Shown here: positions 56,443 through 64,000 of the stretch, piece after piece
How positions within the stretch are numbered: position 1 is the stretch's first letter
Layout: every line of letters starts with the position of its first letter
From: RECO01 sp050485385
GTDB taxonomy: Bacteria; Pseudomonadota; Alphaproteobacteria; Geminicoccales; Geminicoccaceae
DNA length: 64,000 bases
Assembly: GCA_050485385.1 (NCBI GenBank)
Contig: JBJHBG010000002.1
Location: 19,496 to 83,495, forward strand
Direction: 5' to 3'
Made by a program: the position numbers and the translations under genes
The notes under the pieces: model-generated
The model's database searches: none
Told to the model about the DNA's origin: nothing
The model's input: the letters and a program-made list of their open reading frames with translations, nothing else

Positions 56443-59400
56443 TCAGCGGTCCAGCACCTCGCGGACCTTGCGCGCCAGGTCCTGACGCCGGAACGGCTTG
56501 GGCAGGAAGTCGACGTCGGCGGCGAGGCGGCCGTTGTCGTTGATCGCATCCTGGGTGTAGCCGGAGGTGAAGATCACCCTGAGCCCAGGCCGCAACGCCA
56601 AGGCCTCGTCGGCCAGTTCCCGCCCGTTCATGCCGCCCGGCATCACCACGTCGGTAAGCAGCAGATCGACGTCGTCGTGGTCGCGCAGGGTGGCCAGCGC
56701 TTCCGCCGCCGCCGATGCCTGGCTCACCCGATAGCCGAGGCGAGTCAACTCGGCGACCACGTGGCTGCGGAGGAGATCCTCGTCCTCGACGACCAGCACG
56801 TGCTCGCTGCCGCCCACGAGGTCCGGCTCGGCCTGTGTCCTGTCGCTCGCGGCGGCAAGGCCGCCCGCGCTGCGCGGGAAGAACAGCCTCACCACGGTGC
56901 CCTCGTTCACCTCCGAGTAGATCCGGACATGGCCGCCGGACTGACGGACGAAGCCGTAGACCATGCTGAGGCCGAGCCCGCTCCCCTTGCCGACCTCCTT
57001 GGTGGTGAAGAACGGCTCGAAGGCGCGGTCGCGTACCTCGCGGCTCATCCCGGATCCGGTGTCCGACACCGCCACGAGGACGTAGTCGCCCGCAGCCGTG
57101 TCGGTCTCGCCGGGGATGGACTGGCCGTCGACGTGCGCGTTGGCCGTCTCGATGGAGAGGCACCCGCCGCCGGGCATGGCGTCGCGGGCGTTGATGACCA
57201 GGTTGAGCAGCGCCACCTCCAACTGGCCCGGATCGACCTCCGCTTCCCACAGGCCGACATGGCGGACGATGCGAAGGTCGATCGCCTCGGTCAGCGTGCG
57301 CCGCAAGAGCGCTTCCATGCCGGCCAGGAGGGCGTCCAAATCGACCCGCTTCGGGTCCAGCGGCTGCCGCCGCCCGAAGGCGAGGAGGCGGCTGGTCAGC
57401 TCGGCCGCGCGCTCCGCCGCGGTCATGGTCATCGCGGCCAGCGGGTGCAGGCTGGGCCGGTCGTGCAGCCCCTCCATCAGCAGTTCCGCGTTGCCGACGA
57501 TCACGGTCAGCAGGTTGTTGAAGTCGTGGGCCACACCGCCCGTGAGTTGGCCGACCGCCTCGAGCTTCTGCGACTGGCGCAACCGCTCGTCGAGCGCGCG
57601 GCGTTCGGTGACGTCGGTCATGGTGCCGAGCATGCGCACGGCCTTGCCGGCCCCGTCGCGGATGACGAAGCCGCGGTCGACGACCGTCAGCAGCCGGCCG
57701 TCGGCGTGGCGGAAGCGGTACTCCGCGTCCCAATTGGTGCCCCTGCCGGCGAGCGTGGTCCGCACGAGATCCAAGATGTGCTCGCGGTCGTCGTCGTGGA
57801 TGCCATCGACCCAGAAGCTCGACCGAGGATCGACCGCGCTCGGATCGTAGCCGAACACGACGAGCAAATTGTCGTTCCACCAGATCGTGTCGGTCGCGAA
57901 GTCCCAGTCCCAAATCACCTCGGACGTGGCCCGGGTAACGAGGCGGAAGCGCTCCTCGCTCAACTCCAGCGCGCGCTCGGCCGCCTTGCGCTCGGTGATG
58001 TCGCGTTGCAACGCCACCCAGTGCGTGCGGCGACCGTTGCCGTCGACGATCGGCACGATGTCGGTCTCGACCCAGTAGAGATCGCCCGCCTTGGTGTAGT
58101 TGATCGCCTCGCAACGGACCGGCCTGCCCACCTCCACCGAGACGCGGATCTGGCGGATCACCTCGGGCTGGGTCGCCGGCCCCTCGAGCAGCCGCGGGCT
58201 GCGGCCGATGACCTCTTCGGCCGTGTAGCCGGTGCGCGCGACGAAGGCCGCGTTGACGAAGACGATGCGCGGCAACTCCCGCGTGCCCGGCGGCGGCGCG
58301 TCGGTGATGAGGAGGATGTCGTTCATCCGGCCGACCGCCGTCTCCAGGAGGCGGAGTTGTTCCTCCCGCGCCCGCTCCAGGGTGACGTCGCGGACGTAGA
58401 CGGCTAGGCCCTCCGGCCCGGGATGGACGCGGACGCGGCCCCACGCGTCCAAAGGTGCGTAGTGGGCGACGAACTCGCTGCTCTGGCCGGTGCGGAGCGC
58501 CGCCTCGAAGCGCTCCTGGAACTCGGTGCCGACCGCTTCCGGAAACGCGTCCCAGACGATGCGGCCCAGAAGGTCGTCCTCGCAGCGGCGCAGGAGGCGC
58601 TGGGCCTCGGCATTGAGGTAGACGAAGCGCAGTTCGGCATCCAGCAGGTAGAACGCATCGCCCATCGTCTCCAGCGTGTGGTGCAACCGTCGCGACAGGC
58701 CCTCCAGCCGCTCGCGCGCCGCCACCAGCTCCGAGACGTCCTGAAAGGCGCCGCGCACCGCGACGATTCGGCCCACGGCGTCGCGCTCGGCCTCGCCGAT
58801 CGCCCGCACCCAGATCCGCCTGCCGGTCGCGGTGACGAGCTGGAGAACCTCGTCGTAGGCCGTGCCGTCACGCACGCAGGCGTCGAAGACCTCGCGGACG
58901 CGGTTGCGATACTCGGGCGCATAGAACTCGATCCCGTGCTCCAGCGCCGCTTCGCTGACGCCGGGCAACTCGTGGATCGCCGCCGTCTCCTCCGACCACA
59001 CCACCTGACCGCTGCGGAGGTCCGCCCGCCAGCCGCCGAGCTTGGCGGCGTGGCCCGCGATGCGCAGGAGGTTGGTGGCCTCGGCCAAGCGCGCATTGGC
59101 CGCCACCTCGTCGCTGACGTCGCGAACCACGCCGGTGAGCACGCGACCGGCAGCCGTGATCGTCAACTCGCCGGCACCGCGAACGTGGATCGTGCGGCCG
59201 TCGGGGCGGACCGCCCGGTGCTCGATGGCGAGTTCCGTGGACGTGCCCACCTCGAACGCGGCCAGCCGCGCCGCCATCGCTGCCCGGTCGTCCGGATGCA
59301 CGAGGTCGCGATAGGCATCGGTCGACGGCACGAAGCTGCGCGGATCGTGCCCGAAGATGTCGAACATCTCCTGCGACCAAATGACCTCGCCCGTATCCAG

Positions 59401-60393
59401 GTTGGCGCTCCAAAGGCCGATGCCCAACAGACGCTGGGCGGTGCGCAGATGCGTCGTCCGTTGCTCCAACCGCGTCCGCGCTGCCTCCAGCTCCTGCGAG
59501 CGGAGGACGACGTCGAGCCGCAACTTGGCATCCGCATCGGCCGCCTCGGCGCCGGCCCGGACCTCGCCGACGTCGCGAATCAGCGCGGTCACGTCGTCCG
59601 GCCGATGGATGATGTAGGTCAACTCGCCGTCGGGGCCGCGCACCGGCGTGTTGACGGCGTTCCAGTAGCGCTCCTCGAACCGGCCACCCAGATGCGGCGG
59701 TCGCGGGATGGGGTAGCGGTAGATGCCGGTGACGTCCGTCAGCCCGGTCTCGCGCACACGGTCGAGCGAGGCCCGCAGCAGATGCGCGCCGTTGGCATCG
59801 GCGTCGTCCGCATCGTCCGGAAAGACGTCGAACAGACGCCAGCCCTTGATGTCCTCGCGCCGGGTCATCGTCGTCAGGAGATAGGCATCGCTCACGGCGA
59901 CGATGGTATAGGTCTCGGGCTCCAGCACCAGGAATGCGCCGGGCGCTGCCTCGAACAGGGCCTGGAAGTGCTCCGCCGCGGCCTCCGCCCGGCGCCGCGC
60001 CCGCCGTTCGCGCGCGGCCAGTTCGGCCGTCGACCGCTCCAGTTCGATCAGGCGCGTGACGTCCCGCGCCGCCACCAGCTCGGCTGGCACGCCGTCGTAG
60101 TCGAGGGTGTGCGAGGTGACGTCGACGTAGACGACGTCACCTGACTTCAGCCGGTGACGCCACACACCGGCCTCGTCCAACCCGGAGGTGACCGCCGCCA
60201 CGTTGGCCCGCAACGCCGCCAGGTCCTCTGCCGGGTGCAGGTCGGCGATGGTCATCGCCAAGAACTCGTCGCGGGCATAACCGTACTTCGCGACCGCCGC
60301 CCCGTTGACGTCGAGCACGCGCAAGCTCGCCAGCTCGTAGACCAGCATCGGGTCCGGATGATCCTCGAAGAATGCGCGCCGGGCGACGTCCAT
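56443..60393 (-). CDS. Multi-PAS hybrid histidine kinase with C-terminal receiver
   Basis: A 1316-residue cytoplasmic sensor with no evident membrane segment. Seven PAS-like units fill about residues 1-939, the last two best defined (682-807 and 808-939). Then come the H-box GGVAHDFNNLL with His956, the N-box VINARDAMPGG (about 1067-1077), DTGSGMS, GKGSGLGLSMVYGFV and a receiver domain (1197-1316) with phosphoacceptor Asp1248 in LLLTDVVMPGG. This is the 'AHDFNNLL' class of hybrid kinases. PAS 6 has GRSPRLLEG and INYTKAGDLYWVE, a LOV-like pattern with proline (residue 733) in place of the light-reactive cysteine. No partner response regulator is next to it. Signal unknown. Confidence 0.93.
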   Translation of the reverse strand: MDVARRAFFEDHPDPMLVYELASLRVLDVNGAAVAKYGYARDEFLAMTIADLHPAEDLAALRANVAAVTSGLDEAGVWRHRLKSGDVVYVDVTSHTLDYDGVPAELVAARDVTRLIELERSTAELAARERRARRRAEAAAEHFQALFEAAPGAFLVLEPETYTIVAVSDAYLLTTMTRREDIKGWRLFDVFPDDADDADANGAHLLRASLDRVRETGLTDVTGIYRYPIPRPPHLGGRFEERYWNAVNTPVRGPDGELTYIIHRPDDVTALIRDVGEVRAGAEAADADAKLRLDVVLRSQELEAARTRLEQRTTHLRTAQRLLGIGLWSANLDTGEVIWSQEMFDIFGHDPRSFVPSTDAYRDLVHPDDRAAMAARLAAFEVGTSTELAIEHRAVRPDGRTIHVRGAGELTITAAGRVLTGVVRDVSDEVAANARLAEATNLLRIAGHAAKLGGWRADLRSGQVVWSEETAAIHELPGVSEAALEHGIEFYAPEYRNRVREVFDACVRDGTAYDEVLQLVTATGRRIWVRAIGEAERDAVGRIVAVRGAFQDVSELVAARERLEGLSRRLHHTLETMGDAFYLLDAELRFVYLNAEAQRLLRRCEDDLLGRIVWDAFPEAVGTEFQERFEAALRTGQSSEFVAHYAPLDAWGRVRVHPGPEGLAVYVRDVTLERAREEQLRLLETAVGRMNDILLITDAPPPGTRELPRIVFVNAAFVARTGYTAEEVIGRSPRLLEGPATQPEVIRQIRVSVEVGRPVRCEAINYTKAGDLYWVETDIVPIVDGNGRRTHWVALQRDITERKAAERALELSEERFRLVTRATSEVIWDWDFATDTIWWNDNLLVVFGYDPSAVDPRSSFWVDGIHDDDREHILDLVRTTLAGRGTNWDAEYRFRHADGRLLTVVDRGFVIRDGAGKAVRMLGTMTDVTERRALDERLRQSQKLEAVGQLTGGVAHDFNNLLTVIVGNAELLMEGLHDRPSLHPLAAMTMTAAERAAELTSRLLAFGRRQPLDPKRVDLDALLAGMEALLRRTLTEAIDLRIVRHVGLWEAEVDPGQLEVALLNLVINARDAMPGGGCLSIETANAHVDGQSIPGETDTAAGDYVLVAVSDTGSGMSREVRDRAFEPFFTTKEVGKGSGLGLSMVYGFVRQSGGHVRIYSEVNEGTVVRLFFPRSAGGLAAASDRTQAEPDLVGGSEHVLVVEDEDLLRSHVVAELTRLGYRVSQASAAAEALATLRDHDDVDLLLTDVVMPGGMNGRELADEALALRPGLRVIFTSGYTQDAINDNGRLAADVDFLPKPFRRQDLARKVREVLDR

Positions 60394-60513
60394 GATGCTC
60401 TTTCGCTGGCCGCGAGCCTGAATTCGGCGGACCGCTCACGCCGCAAGGCGACGTGCAGTCGTGAGGTTCAAAGTCCCATTTAGCGGCAGCCGCACGTCTG
60501 TCCAAGCCCTACC

Positions 60514-60530
60514 CTCGCGCTATGCGCGAG
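60514..60530. other. Short perfect hairpin upstream of glpK
   Basis: CTCGCGC-TAT-GCGCGAG, a 7-bp stem with a 3-nt loop, in the 321-bp gap between the hybrid kinase and glpK. It lies about 70 bp before the candidate -35 box. It might be a regulator site; no T-run follows. Nothing else stands out in this gap apart from the promoter below. Confidence 0.3.
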
Positions 60531-60598
60531 CGGACCGAGCGGCCACTCTGCCCAAAGTGGGGAGCGCGCCCGCCGCGCGTCGAGGACGTTCGACCCCG

Positions 60599-60626
60599 TT
60601 GACAGGCGGTGGCGCTGCGGAATGCT
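60599..60626 (+). promoter_or_regulatory. Candidate sigma-70 promoter of glpK-glpD
   Basis: A perfect TTGACA (60599-60604), 16 bp, then AATGCT (60621-60626), three of six matches to TATAAT. It would give a leader of about 80 nt ahead of the glpK ATG at 60715. The -10 box is weak, so an activator may be needed. Confidence 0.45.
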
Positions 60627-60714
60627 GGCGGGGCTCGGATCGCCCGGCACGACCGGCGGGCACGGCGGCGAAGAACCGAGGTGCGGTGCCGAGCCGAACG
60701 GCGGGGGAGGCGAC

Positions 60715-62226
60715 ATGGGCGACTACGTACTGGCGATCGACCAGGGCACCACGGGCACGACCGTGCTCGTCTTCGATCACGACGTCGGCATCAGGGGGCG
60801 AGCCTATTCCGAGTTTCGCCAGCATTATCCACGCCCCGGCTGGGTCGAGCACGATGCGGCGGAGATCTGGACGGTCTCGCTGGCGGTGGTGGCCGAGGCG
60901 CTGAAGGCGGCGGGCATCCGGGCGAGCGACCTTCGCGCCATCGGCATCACCAACCAGCGCGAGACCGTGGTCCTGTGGGACCGCAGGACCGGCGAGCCCG
61001 TGCATCGCGCCGTCGTCTGGCAGGACCGCCGCACCGCCCATTACTGCGACGAACTGCGCGCCCGCGATGGCCTGGAGGAGCGTATCCGCGCCAGCACCGG
61101 CCTCGTCATCGACCCCTATTTTTCGGGCACCAAGGTCAAGTGGCTGCTCGACGAGGTGCCGGGCCTGCGCGCGCGGGCGGAGAAGGGCGAACTCTGCTTC
61201 GGCACGATCGACAGCTGGCTGGTCTACAAGCTCACCGGCGGCGCCGCGCACGTGACCGACTACTCCAACGCCTCGCGCACGCTGCTCTACGACATCCACG
61301 GGCTGCGCTGGGACGAGAGCATTCTCGAGTTGATGGACATCCCCGCACCGATCCTGCCCGAGGTGCGCCCCTCGGCCCACGTCTACGGCAAGACGACCGC
61401 CGCAGCCTTCTTCGACACCGCCGGCATCCCCGTGGCGGGCATCGCCGGCGACCAGCAGGCGGCCCTGTTCGGCCAGGCCTGCTACGGCGAGGGCCTCGCC
61501 AAGAACACCTACGGCACGGGCTCGTTCGTCTTGATGAACACCGGCACCGAGGCGGTGCGCAGCAAGGAAAAGCTGCTCACCACCATCGCCTGGGGCATCG
61601 GCGACGAGCCGGTGGAATACGCTCTCGAGGGCGCCGTCTTCGTCACCGGCGCTGCCGTGCAGTGGCTCCGCGACGGGCTCGGCCTGATCGAGACGGCGGC
61701 CGAGACCGAGGAGCTTGCGCGCTCGCTGGCGAGCAACGACGGCGTCTATTTCGTGCCCGCGCTCACCGGCCTCGGCGCGCCGCACTGGGACGCCTATGCC
61801 CGCGGCCTGCTGGTCGGCATCACCCGCGGCACCGGCCGCGCCCACATGGCGCGCGCCGTCCTGGAGAGCATGGCGTATCAGACCCGCGACGTGGTCGAGG
61901 CGATGCAGCGGGACTCCGGCCTGCCGCTGCGGGAACTGCGCGCCGACGGCGGCGCTTCGGTCAACCGCTGGCTGATGCAGTTCCAGTCGGACATGCTGGA
62001 CGTCCCGGTCGAGGTGCCCGAGATCGTCGACACCACGGCCCTCGGTGCCGCCTACCTCGCCGGCCTCGCCACCGGCTTTTGGCAGAGCCGCGACGAGTTG
62101 GACGCGAAGTGGAAGCTCGCCCGGCGCTACACGCCGGCGATGGCGGCTGACGAGCGCGAACGCCTCTATCGCCGCTGGGGCGCCGCACTGGAGCGCGCCA
62201 AGGGCTGGGCGATCGACGACGACTGA
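60715..62226 (+). CDS. glpK: Glycerol kinase
   Basis: A 503-residue FGGY kinase that phosphorylates glycerol to glycerol 3-phosphate. N-terminal phosphate loop LAIDQGTTGTTVLVFDHD; NQRETVVLWDRRTGEPVHRA; substrate residues in WQDRRTAHYCDEL; ATP domain with GIAGDQQAALFGQACYGEG and ADGGASVNRWLMQFQSDML. GGGGGAGG lies 5 nt before the ATG at 60715, a strong ribosome site that settles the start. Followed by glpD after 23 bp. No glpF or glpR gene is nearby. Confidence 0.97.
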   Translation: MGDYVLAIDQGTTGTTVLVFDHDVGIRGRAYSEFRQHYPRPGWVEHDAAEIWTVSLAVVAEALKAAGIRASDLRAIGITNQRETVVLWDRRTGEPVHRAVVWQDRRTAHYCDELRARDGLEERIRASTGLVIDPYFSGTKVKWLLDEVPGLRARAEKGELCFGTIDSWLVYKLTGGAAHVTDYSNASRTLLYDIHGLRWDESILELMDIPAPILPEVRPSAHVYGKTTAAAFFDTAGIPVAGIAGDQQAALFGQACYGEGLAKNTYGTGSFVLMNTGTEAVRSKEKLLTTIAWGIGDEPVEYALEGAVFVTGAAVQWLRDGLGLIETAAETEELARSLASNDGVYFVPALTGLGAPHWDAYARGLLVGITRGTGRAHMARAVLESMAYQTRDVVEAMQRDSGLPLRELRADGGASVNRWLMQFQSDMLDVPVEVPEIVDTTALGAAYLAGLATGFWQSRDELDAKWKLARRYTPAMAADERERLYRRWGAALERAKGWAIDDD

Positions 62227-62249
62227 CCCACCGTGCGAGGAGTCCCACC

Positions 62250-63830
62250 ATGGCCATTGCCGCGCGCATGGACCGCGACCGCTACCTGGCCCGGCTCCGC
62301 GACGAGCCGGAGTTCTGGGACGTGCTCGTCATCGGCGGCGGCGCCACCGGCCTCGGCACCGCGCTGGAGGCGGCGGCCCGCGGCTACCGCACGCTCCTGC
62401 TCGAGCAGCACGACTTCGCCAAGGGCACGTCCAGCCGCAGCACCAAGCTGGTGCACGGCGGCGTGCGCTACCTCCAGCAGGGCAACGTCTCGCTGGTCAT
62501 GGAGGCGCTGAAGGAGCGCGGCCGCCTGCTCGCCAACGCCCCGCACATCGCCCACAACCAGCCCTTCGTCGTGCCCGTGTACGACTGGTGGGAGGGCCCC
62601 TTCTACGGCGTCGGCATGAAGCTCTACGACCTCCTTGCCGGCAAGCTCGGCCTCGGCCCCTCCAAGGTGCTCTCCCGCGAGGAGACGCTGCGCATGCTGC
62701 CCAACGTCGAGTCCAAGGGACTCCGGAACGGCGTCATCTACCACGACGGCCAGTTCGACGACGCACGGCTGGCGGTGAACCTCGCCCAGACCATCGCCGA
62801 GCAGGGCGGCGTGCCGCTCAACTACATGCAGGTGACGGAACTCACCAAGCGCGGCGGCATGGTCGCAGGCGTCCGCGCCACCGACGTCGAAACCGGCACC
62901 GACTACGAACTCGACGCGCGCGTGGTGGTGAATGCCACCGGAGTCTACTCCGACGACGTCCGCCTGATGGACGACCCGGCCGAGGACCGGCTGATGGCGC
63001 CGAGCCAGGGTGTGCACCTCGTGCTCGACGGCTCGTTCCTGGCGGGCAACACGGCGATCATGGTGCCCCGCACCGCCGACGGCCGCGTCCTGTTCGCCGT
63101 CCCCTGGCACGGCCGCACCATCGTCGGCACCACCGACACCGAGATCGAGGACACGCCCCTGGAGCCGCAGGCGCGCGAGGACGAGATCGCCTTTCTCCTC
63201 GAGCACGCGGCGATCTACCTCGCCCGCGATCCGGAACGCAGCGACGTGAAGAGCGTCTATTGCGGCATCCGGCCCTTGGTCCGCTCGCCGGGCGACAAGG
63301 GCACGGCAGCCCTCGCCCGCGACCACGTCCTGATGATCTCCAAGTCCAATCTCGTCACCATCACCGGCGGCAAGTGGACCACCTACCGCAAGATGGCGGA
63401 GGACACCGTCGACACCGCCGCCCTCGTCGCCGGCCTGGAGGAGCGCCCCTCGCCTACGGTGAACCTCCGCCTGCACGGCTGGCTGAAGCAGCCCGCCTCG
63501 ACCGACGGGCTCCTGTCGCTCTACGGCTCCGACGAGCCGGCCGTCCGCCGCACCCTGCGCGAGGCCGCGGACTGGGCGGCACCGATGCACCCGGACCTCC
63601 CCTACGTCCTCGGCGAAGCCGCCTGGGCCGCCCGCCAGGAAATGGCCCGCACCGTCGAGGACGTCCTCGCCCGCCGCACCCGCGCCCTCCTCCTCGACGC
63701 CCGCGCCAGCATCGACGCCGCCCCCGCCGTGGCGGCCATCCTCGCCAAGGAACTCGGCCGCGACGCGACGTGGCAAGCGGCCCAAGTCGAAGTCTACCGC
63801 GAGGTCGCCAAAGGCTATGTGCTCGAGTGA
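62250..63830 (+). CDS. glpD: Aerobic glycerol-3-phosphate dehydrogenase
   Basis: FAD enzyme of 526 residues at the inner membrane that oxidises glycerol 3-phosphate to dihydroxyacetone phosphate and passes electrons to ubiquinone. FAD site VLVIGGGATGLGTALEAAAR; SRSTKLVHGGVRYLQQGNVS; substrate and FAD contacts in PWHGRTIVGTTDTE and VTITGGKWTTYRKMAEDTVD. The C-terminal helical domain closes the protein. The ATG at 62250 lies 23 bp after glpK, with GAGG upstream. Immediately followed by repeat copy C. Confidence 0.97.
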   Translation: MAIAARMDRDRYLARLRDEPEFWDVLVIGGGATGLGTALEAAARGYRTLLLEQHDFAKGTSSRSTKLVHGGVRYLQQGNVSLVMEALKERGRLLANAPHIAHNQPFVVPVYDWWEGPFYGVGMKLYDLLAGKLGLGPSKVLSREETLRMLPNVESKGLRNGVIYHDGQFDDARLAVNLAQTIAEQGGVPLNYMQVTELTKRGGMVAGVRATDVETGTDYELDARVVVNATGVYSDDVRLMDDPAEDRLMAPSQGVHLVLDGSFLAGNTAIMVPRTADGRVLFAVPWHGRTIVGTTDTEIEDTPLEPQAREDEIAFLLEHAAIYLARDPERSDVKSVYCGIRPLVRSPGDKGTAALARDHVLMISKSNLVTITGGKWTTYRKMAEDTVDTAALVAGLEERPSPTVNLRLHGWLKQPASTDGLLSLYGSDEPAVRRTLREAADWAAPMHPDLPYVLGEAAWAARQEMARTVEDVLARRTRALLLDARASIDAAPAVAAILAKELGRDATWQAAQVEVYREVAKGYVLE

Positions 63831-63831
63831 A

Positions 63832-63950
63832 GCAGGGGGCTTTTTGCCCCCTGCACCCCCCAACTTTTCGAAGGGCGCGGGCGGCACCGGGGTCGGCCGC
63901 TAACGGACGCAGGAAGAACAACGCAAGGACGTGGGGGACTTGATGGTCCC
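63832..63950. repeat. Intergenic multi-hairpin repeat, copy C (after glpD)
   Basis: First module: perfect 9-bp hairpin GCAGGGGGC/GCCCCCTGC with loop TTTTT (63832-63854), directly after the glpD stop. Second module: GGGGGACTTGATGGTCCC ending at 63950, which has the same core as the second hairpin of copy A read on the other strand. The left arm is longer than the right: the expected CCCTGA after GTCCC is replaced by TGTACGG, so the palindrome seems cut short. Confidence 0.65.
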
Positions 63951-64000
63951 TGTACGGACCGGAGACAAGGGTTACAGGCGTACGAGGACATGGGTGACGG
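63951..64000. mobile_element. Possible end of an IS481-like insertion sequence (continues past the window)
   Basis: The sequence from TGTACGG onward holds two imperfect direct repeats 23 bp apart: GACAAGGGTTAC (63964-63975) and GACATGGGTGAC (63987-63998), ten of twelve identical. From memory, ends of IS481-family elements in alphaproteobacteria carry such tandem 'GACATGGGTNAC' units and begin TGT. The element breaks the palindrome of repeat copy C at 63950/63951. No transposase is visible within the window. Confidence 0.4.

Overview
The window is a high-GC, gene-dense chromosomal segment of an alphaproteobacterium, probably in or near the Rhodospirillales/Geminicoccales. The reasons are the mdh-sucCD-sucAB-lpdA operon, a RegB/RegA redox pair, an RHH_4-type regulator, phasins, a DUF6898-like small protein, an NDUFA9-like protein, and an lptC-lptA-lptB-rpoN block. 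Nearly all bases are coding. I see 54 protein genes (one cut by the left edge), one tRNA-Leu(CAG), no rRNA and no CRISPR. A 10-base run of N lies inside an adenylate cyclase gene.

Left part (1-19.6 kb), transport and catabolism. A partial S9 peptidase and a zinc membrane peptidase are followed by a dimethylglycine/sarcosine-dehydrogenase-like flavoprotein. Next is a four-gene operon on the minus strand: a ribose-type ABC importer (binding protein, ATPase, permease) and a protein I recognise as D-apionate lactonase, which suggests uptake and oxidation of a branched or rare pentose. A second importer of the CUT1 type (binding protein, two permeases, MalK-like ATPase) is divergent from a class III adenylate cyclase. 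A LivGFHM branched-chain-amino-acid-type importer without a binding protein follows.

Middle part (19.7-47.1 kb), housekeeping. After small genes and a SpoU-type rRNA methyltransferase comes a long minus-strand run: malate dehydrogenase, succinyl-CoA synthetase, 2-oxoglutarate dehydrogenase E1/E2/E3, then an overlapping GNAT acetyltransferase and RimK-like ATP-grasp ligase. A ribbon-helix-helix/PAS regulator is divergent from it. Then come TrkH, RegA/RegB, an overlapping lgt-MidA-PgeF cluster, a forward cluster ubiK-ybjN-proC-COQ9/TetR-like-phasin-phasin, and the LPS-export/KDO block kdsD-lptC-lptA-lptB-rpoN.

Right part (47.2-64 kb). RNase D, tRNA-Leu, an NDUFA9-like protein, UppP, glutamate synthase (gltD then gltB), a 1316-residue hybrid histidine kinase with seven PAS-like domains, and glpK-glpD for glycerol use.

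The most unusual items are: (1) a dispersed multi-hairpin intergenic repeat present in at least four places, twice inside ABC-transporter operons, with the copy at the right edge apparently interrupted by an insertion-sequence end; (2) the ribose-type ABC ATPase with a C-terminal domain of about 120 residues that I do not recognise; (3) the GNAT/ATP-grasp pair at the end of the TCA operon, where the GNAT gene seems to need a CTG start; (4) an RHH-PAS fusion regulator with a candidate operator; (5) a LOV-like PAS domain that has lost its cysteine in the large hybrid kinase.
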